Positions 61,728 to 64,000 of a stretch of DNA of 64,000 bases are shown one piece after another. Origin of the DNA: Desulfosporosinus sp. FKB (GTDB lineage: Bacteria; Bacillota; Desulfitobacteriia; Desulfitobacteriales; Desulfitobacteriaceae); assembly GCF_002196705.1 (NCBI RefSeq), contig NZ_NADJ01000014.1, positions 1-64,000 on the forward strand. The letters are read 5' to 3'. The notes below the pieces were generated by a model. It had not been told where the DNA came from, ran no database searches, and saw only the letters and a program-made list of their open reading frames with translations. The position numbers and the translations under genes are program-made. Numbering within the stretch: position 1 is the first letter of the stretch; every line of letters starts with the position of its first letter.

Positions 61728-61847
61728 CATATGTTATATATTTTCACCTAAAAATTCTTTATCTCAAGCTCTCCTTTTTTTTACAATTTTCTACCTGAGC
61801 TTTGTGATACACTATTTCAGAGTTTATTGTTAATTCCGGAAGGAGTA

Positions 61848-63275
61848 ATGTCTGTGTTTTCCCGTAAGTACCGTACACTCCATCGCCATGGTATCTTATT
61901 AATATTGTCCCTTTTTCTGATCGTTAACGTTTTAGTTATTTCTTTTACTCACCTCAACATTATCTTTGAACTAATACTTGTTCTTCTTCCCTACACAGTT
62001 ATCATAATTTGGTTTGATCTTTTATCCAGTTCTTGGGGCAAAGCCTGGATCATAACCACAACTTTGCTTTTAGTTTTTTCATTAGGCTATAACAAATTTC
62101 CGTCAATTAAACTATATATTATTCATGTACTGTTTCTCATCTTATTACTGGTAACCCTGTTTTTCTTTGACCGAAGTCAGATCCGTCTCAAAACTCTCCA
62201 CCAACGGCATATGAAAGCAATTCATGTTTTACTTCATCAAAAAACCTCCATCATCCCGACCATTGACTATACACGAGAAGCAATCATGATTCTTGATAAT
62301 TCAGGAACAATTCTCGAATCGAATGACCTTTCCTGCCATCTTTTAATGTTACCGGAATCATCACTAATTGGCCGCAGAGTTGCCGAAATATTGGGAATTT
62401 CATCAAATATTAGGTCAATTAATTCTTCTGACTACGGGGAATTCACCTGGAAGGCCTCACAAGAAGGTATAAAATATTTGCGCTATCAAACACAACCATT
62501 GCTTGATAATCATAATAAGCCCTACGGAGTACTTCTAACACTTTACGACATCAGCGAAGAAAAGAAACGCTCGGAAGCATATGTTCAATTTGCCAAGCTT
62601 TCCGTAATCAATCAGGTATCCGCTGGATTAGCTCACGAAATCCGCAATCCACTGACAACGATCAAAGGATTTATGCAATTAATTAAACCCGAAGAATGGC
62701 CTGAATCCTTCCGCCCTTATCGAGAGCTATTCCTTGAAGAAATCCAGTCCATTGATCGGATTCTAAATAAATTTATTCTGGTTACAAACCCATCGGCTCC
62801 ACAAATGAGACAAATTAATCTTACCGAAACACTCAGGGCTATATTAAAATTCATTGAACCTCGCAGCAAAGATAGAGGGATTTCAATTTTTTTTGATTTC
62901 AATGCAGACCCTGTCTATGTGTTGGGAGACCAAGAACAGCTCTCAGAAGCCTTCCTCTCGTTGTTAAACAATGCCATTGAAGCATCGTCCCAAGATGGAA
63001 GGGTGATCATTCGTCTGACTATTACCGACCAATACGTTCGAATCAGCTTTATCGATTATGGTCATGGTATTCCAGAAGATCTCCGTCAGCGCGTACTTGA
63101 TCCCTTTTTCACAACTCAAATAGGCGGAACAGGCCTTGGCCTGACAATTGCTCAGAGAATAGTCCTTGCCCATCACGGTAAGCTGCACTTTAAAGATTCC
63201 TATCAACAGGCCGGAACAGAAGTAATGATTGATTTGCCTCGCTTGGAAAATTGTACGAATTCCTTAACAGCTTGA
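61848..63275 (+). CDS. membrane sensor histidine kinase, sporulation-kinase type
   Basis: About 475 aa. Four to five transmembrane helices occupy residues 10-110, a PAS domain follows (MILDNSGTILESND ... GVLLTLYDISEEKK), then HisKA with the phosphorylated His in GLAHEIRNPLTTIKGFMQL, and a HATPase with DPFFTTQIGGTGLGLTIAQ. The H box and GFMQLIKPE resemble KinB/KinE-like kinases that feed Spo0F. No response regulator is adjacent, in keeping with an orphan sporulation kinase. The start may be ATG 61848 or GTG 61854; GGAAGGAG is 2 and 8 nt before them, favouring the GTG. Confidence 0.9.
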   Translation: MSVFSRKYRTLHRHGILLILSLFLIVNVLVISFTHLNIIFELILVLLPYTVIIIWFDLLSSSWGKAWIITTTLLLVFSLGYNKFPSIKLYIIHVLFLILLLVTLFFFDRSQIRLKTLHQRHMKAIHVLLHQKTSIIPTIDYTREAIMILDNSGTILESNDLSCHLLMLPESSLIGRRVAEILGISSNIRSINSSDYGEFTWKASQEGIKYLRYQTQPLLDNHNKPYGVLLTLYDISEEKKRSEAYVQFAKLSVINQVSAGLAHEIRNPLTTIKGFMQLIKPEEWPESFRPYRELFLEEIQSIDRILNKFILVTNPSAPQMRQINLTETLRAILKFIEPRSKDRGISIFFDFNADPVYVLGDQEQLSEAFLSLLNNAIEASSQDGRVIIRLTITDQYVRISFIDYGHGIPEDLRQRVLDPFFTTQIGGTGLGLTIAQRIVLAHHGKLHFKDSYQQAGTEVMIDLPRLENCTNSLTA

Positions 63276-63276
63276 C

Positions 63277-64000
63277 TCATTCGTTAAAAAGAGGCGCACG
63301 GTTATTTAGCTCATAAATCCCCTTTTCTTTCCAATTGTCCGGCAGCGTCCAGATAGGGAAGTCATCAATATTTTTTATCCAGCAATACCAACGTCTTAGT
63401 TCATCCTCCATTCCGGGCGTTGTTAACCAATGGATACGACCATCCCATACCAACAAATTGCCCAGTTCATCCCTGGCGTTTTCGAGTAAACTGCTGCAAT
63501 CAAGTACACTGGACAAAATAACACTTTTAGAGGCTTTCATAAGCGGCTTTTCAAAAATTGGACAAACAACACTAAGCTGACCATTCCCTTGGAAGAAATA
63601 CCATTGCTCTAATTCCAAGACTGAATTTTCACTGCGTTCTTTTGGCAACCAGGGCCAAGGCCAAGGACTTCCCCAGAGGGATTTCAAAACGCCGTCACCT
63701 TGGTGAAGCCAGAGTGAAAGCAGATCCTGTGATCGGAGTTTTCTCTTAGACTCAAGATTTTCCAAGTAATCCAGGATACTATAAATCGAGCCGCTGAATT
63801 CGCTGTTAAGAGTACCGGAGACGTCCACCCAGCCTTGCTTTTGCCATTTTAAGGATAGATCTTGATCTTTAAGCCATTTAACCCTACTGCTTAATTCGAA
63901 TTTTTTACCGGTTCTTCGAACTTCAGCTATTTCATAATTCCCCCAGAGAAAAGCAATATGTTGCTGCTTAAATTCCGTACGGATTCTTCGACTGCTCAGC
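63277..64000 (-). CDS. hypothetical protein, 5' end beyond the window
   Basis: The minus-strand frame is open from the right edge (64000) to a stop at 63277-63279, about 241 codons, so the start lies outside. An internal GTG would give a shorter 183-aa protein, but open coding upstream (SSRRIRTEFK ... GWVDVSG) shows it is not the start. Tryptophan-rich (WGSPWPWPWLP), with no known domain. Only one base separates its stop from the end of the convergent kinase gene. Confidence 0.75.
   Translation of the reverse strand, partial: LSSRRIRTEFKQQHIAFLWGNYEIAEVRRTGKKFELSSRVKWLKDQDLSLKWQKQGWVDVSGTLNSEFSGSIYSILDYLENLESKRKLRSQDLLSLWLHQGDGVLKSLWGSPWPWPWLPKERSENSVLELEQWYFFQGNGQLSVVCPIFEKPLMKASKSVILSSVLDCSSLLENARDELGNLLVWDGRIHWLTTPGMEDELRRWYCWIKNIDDFPIWTLPDNWKEKGIYELNNRAPLFNE

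Noticed and set aside
1-64000. Prophage or genomic island
   Set aside because: No integrase, phage structural gene, att-like direct repeats or composition break was seen.

Overview
The window reads as chromosome of an anaerobic, endospore-forming Firmicute of the Desulfosporosinus/Desulfitobacterium (Peptococcaceae) type. The evidence is a Spo0A, a SpoVM microprotein, a KinB/KinE-like histidine kinase, a low-spin siroheme reductase-like protein, an LdhH/LutB-type lactate-oxidising iron-sulfur protein with its LutC partner, futalosine-pathway menaquinone genes, FeoABC, and a selenocysteine-containing HesB-like protein. Base composition is moderate (low to mid 40s % GC by eye). Genes are mostly short operons of housekeeping or stress function. 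There is no prophage, no transposase and no CRISPR array.

Layout. 0-7 kb: spo0A, an acetyltransferase, a ferredoxin, a siroheme-reductase/DUF1858 gene with a 48-aa zinc-ribbon partner, a peptide-binding lipoprotein, spoVM and pssA (the last coupled to an unannotated 46-aa ORF). 7-17 kb: a DinG-type helicase, a lipoprotein, the pabAB fusion plus pabC (p-aminobenzoate for folate), a ferritin-like protein, an flhB-C-like pair and a phosphoesterase. 17-25 kb: uvrC, a NlpC/P60 hydrolase behind a ydaO-type c-di-AMP riboswitch, a ~620-nt structured RNA with its own promoter and terminator, the UPF0210/ACT pair, and the HesB-like selenoprotein. 25-38 kb: pepF, CYTH, pheA, thrC, a uridine-kinase-like protein, mgsA, mqnA, a FAH-family enzyme, nth, a TSUP transporter. 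37-45 kb: a vanW/PRC-barrel/minisatellite-protein operon, YigZ and thioesterase, CBS protein, menG, a TetR regulator. 45-56 kb: feoABC under Fur-like boxes, asparaginase, HD protein, GH18 protein, comFB, a Crp/Fnr regulator, a Ski2-like helicase. 56-64 kb: the lactate-utilisation pair, tRNA-Ala(CGC), a TPR membrane protein, an ArgA-like acetyltransferase behind an ARG-box-like palindrome, a histidine kinase, and a gene cut by the window end.

Three things run across or stand out from this ordinary background. (1) A dispersed, hairpin-rich intergenic repeat family: at least ten full or partial copies (R1-R9 plus R4b), in two 3'-end subtypes, sharing a 5' end of about 35 nt and ending in a strong hairpin plus a GATAAA-like tail. 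It resembles non-autonomous IS200/IS605-type elements or solitary omega-RNA-like units. (2) A long structured RNA at about 22.1-22.7 kb whose ends pair with each other; its size suits the OLE RNA class, but identity is unproven. (3) A HesB/IscA-like gene interrupted by an in-frame TGA at the position of the first conserved cysteine, followed by a SECIS-like hairpin. Several proteins of 21-48 aa that ordinary gene calling would miss are supported by strong ribosome-binding sites.
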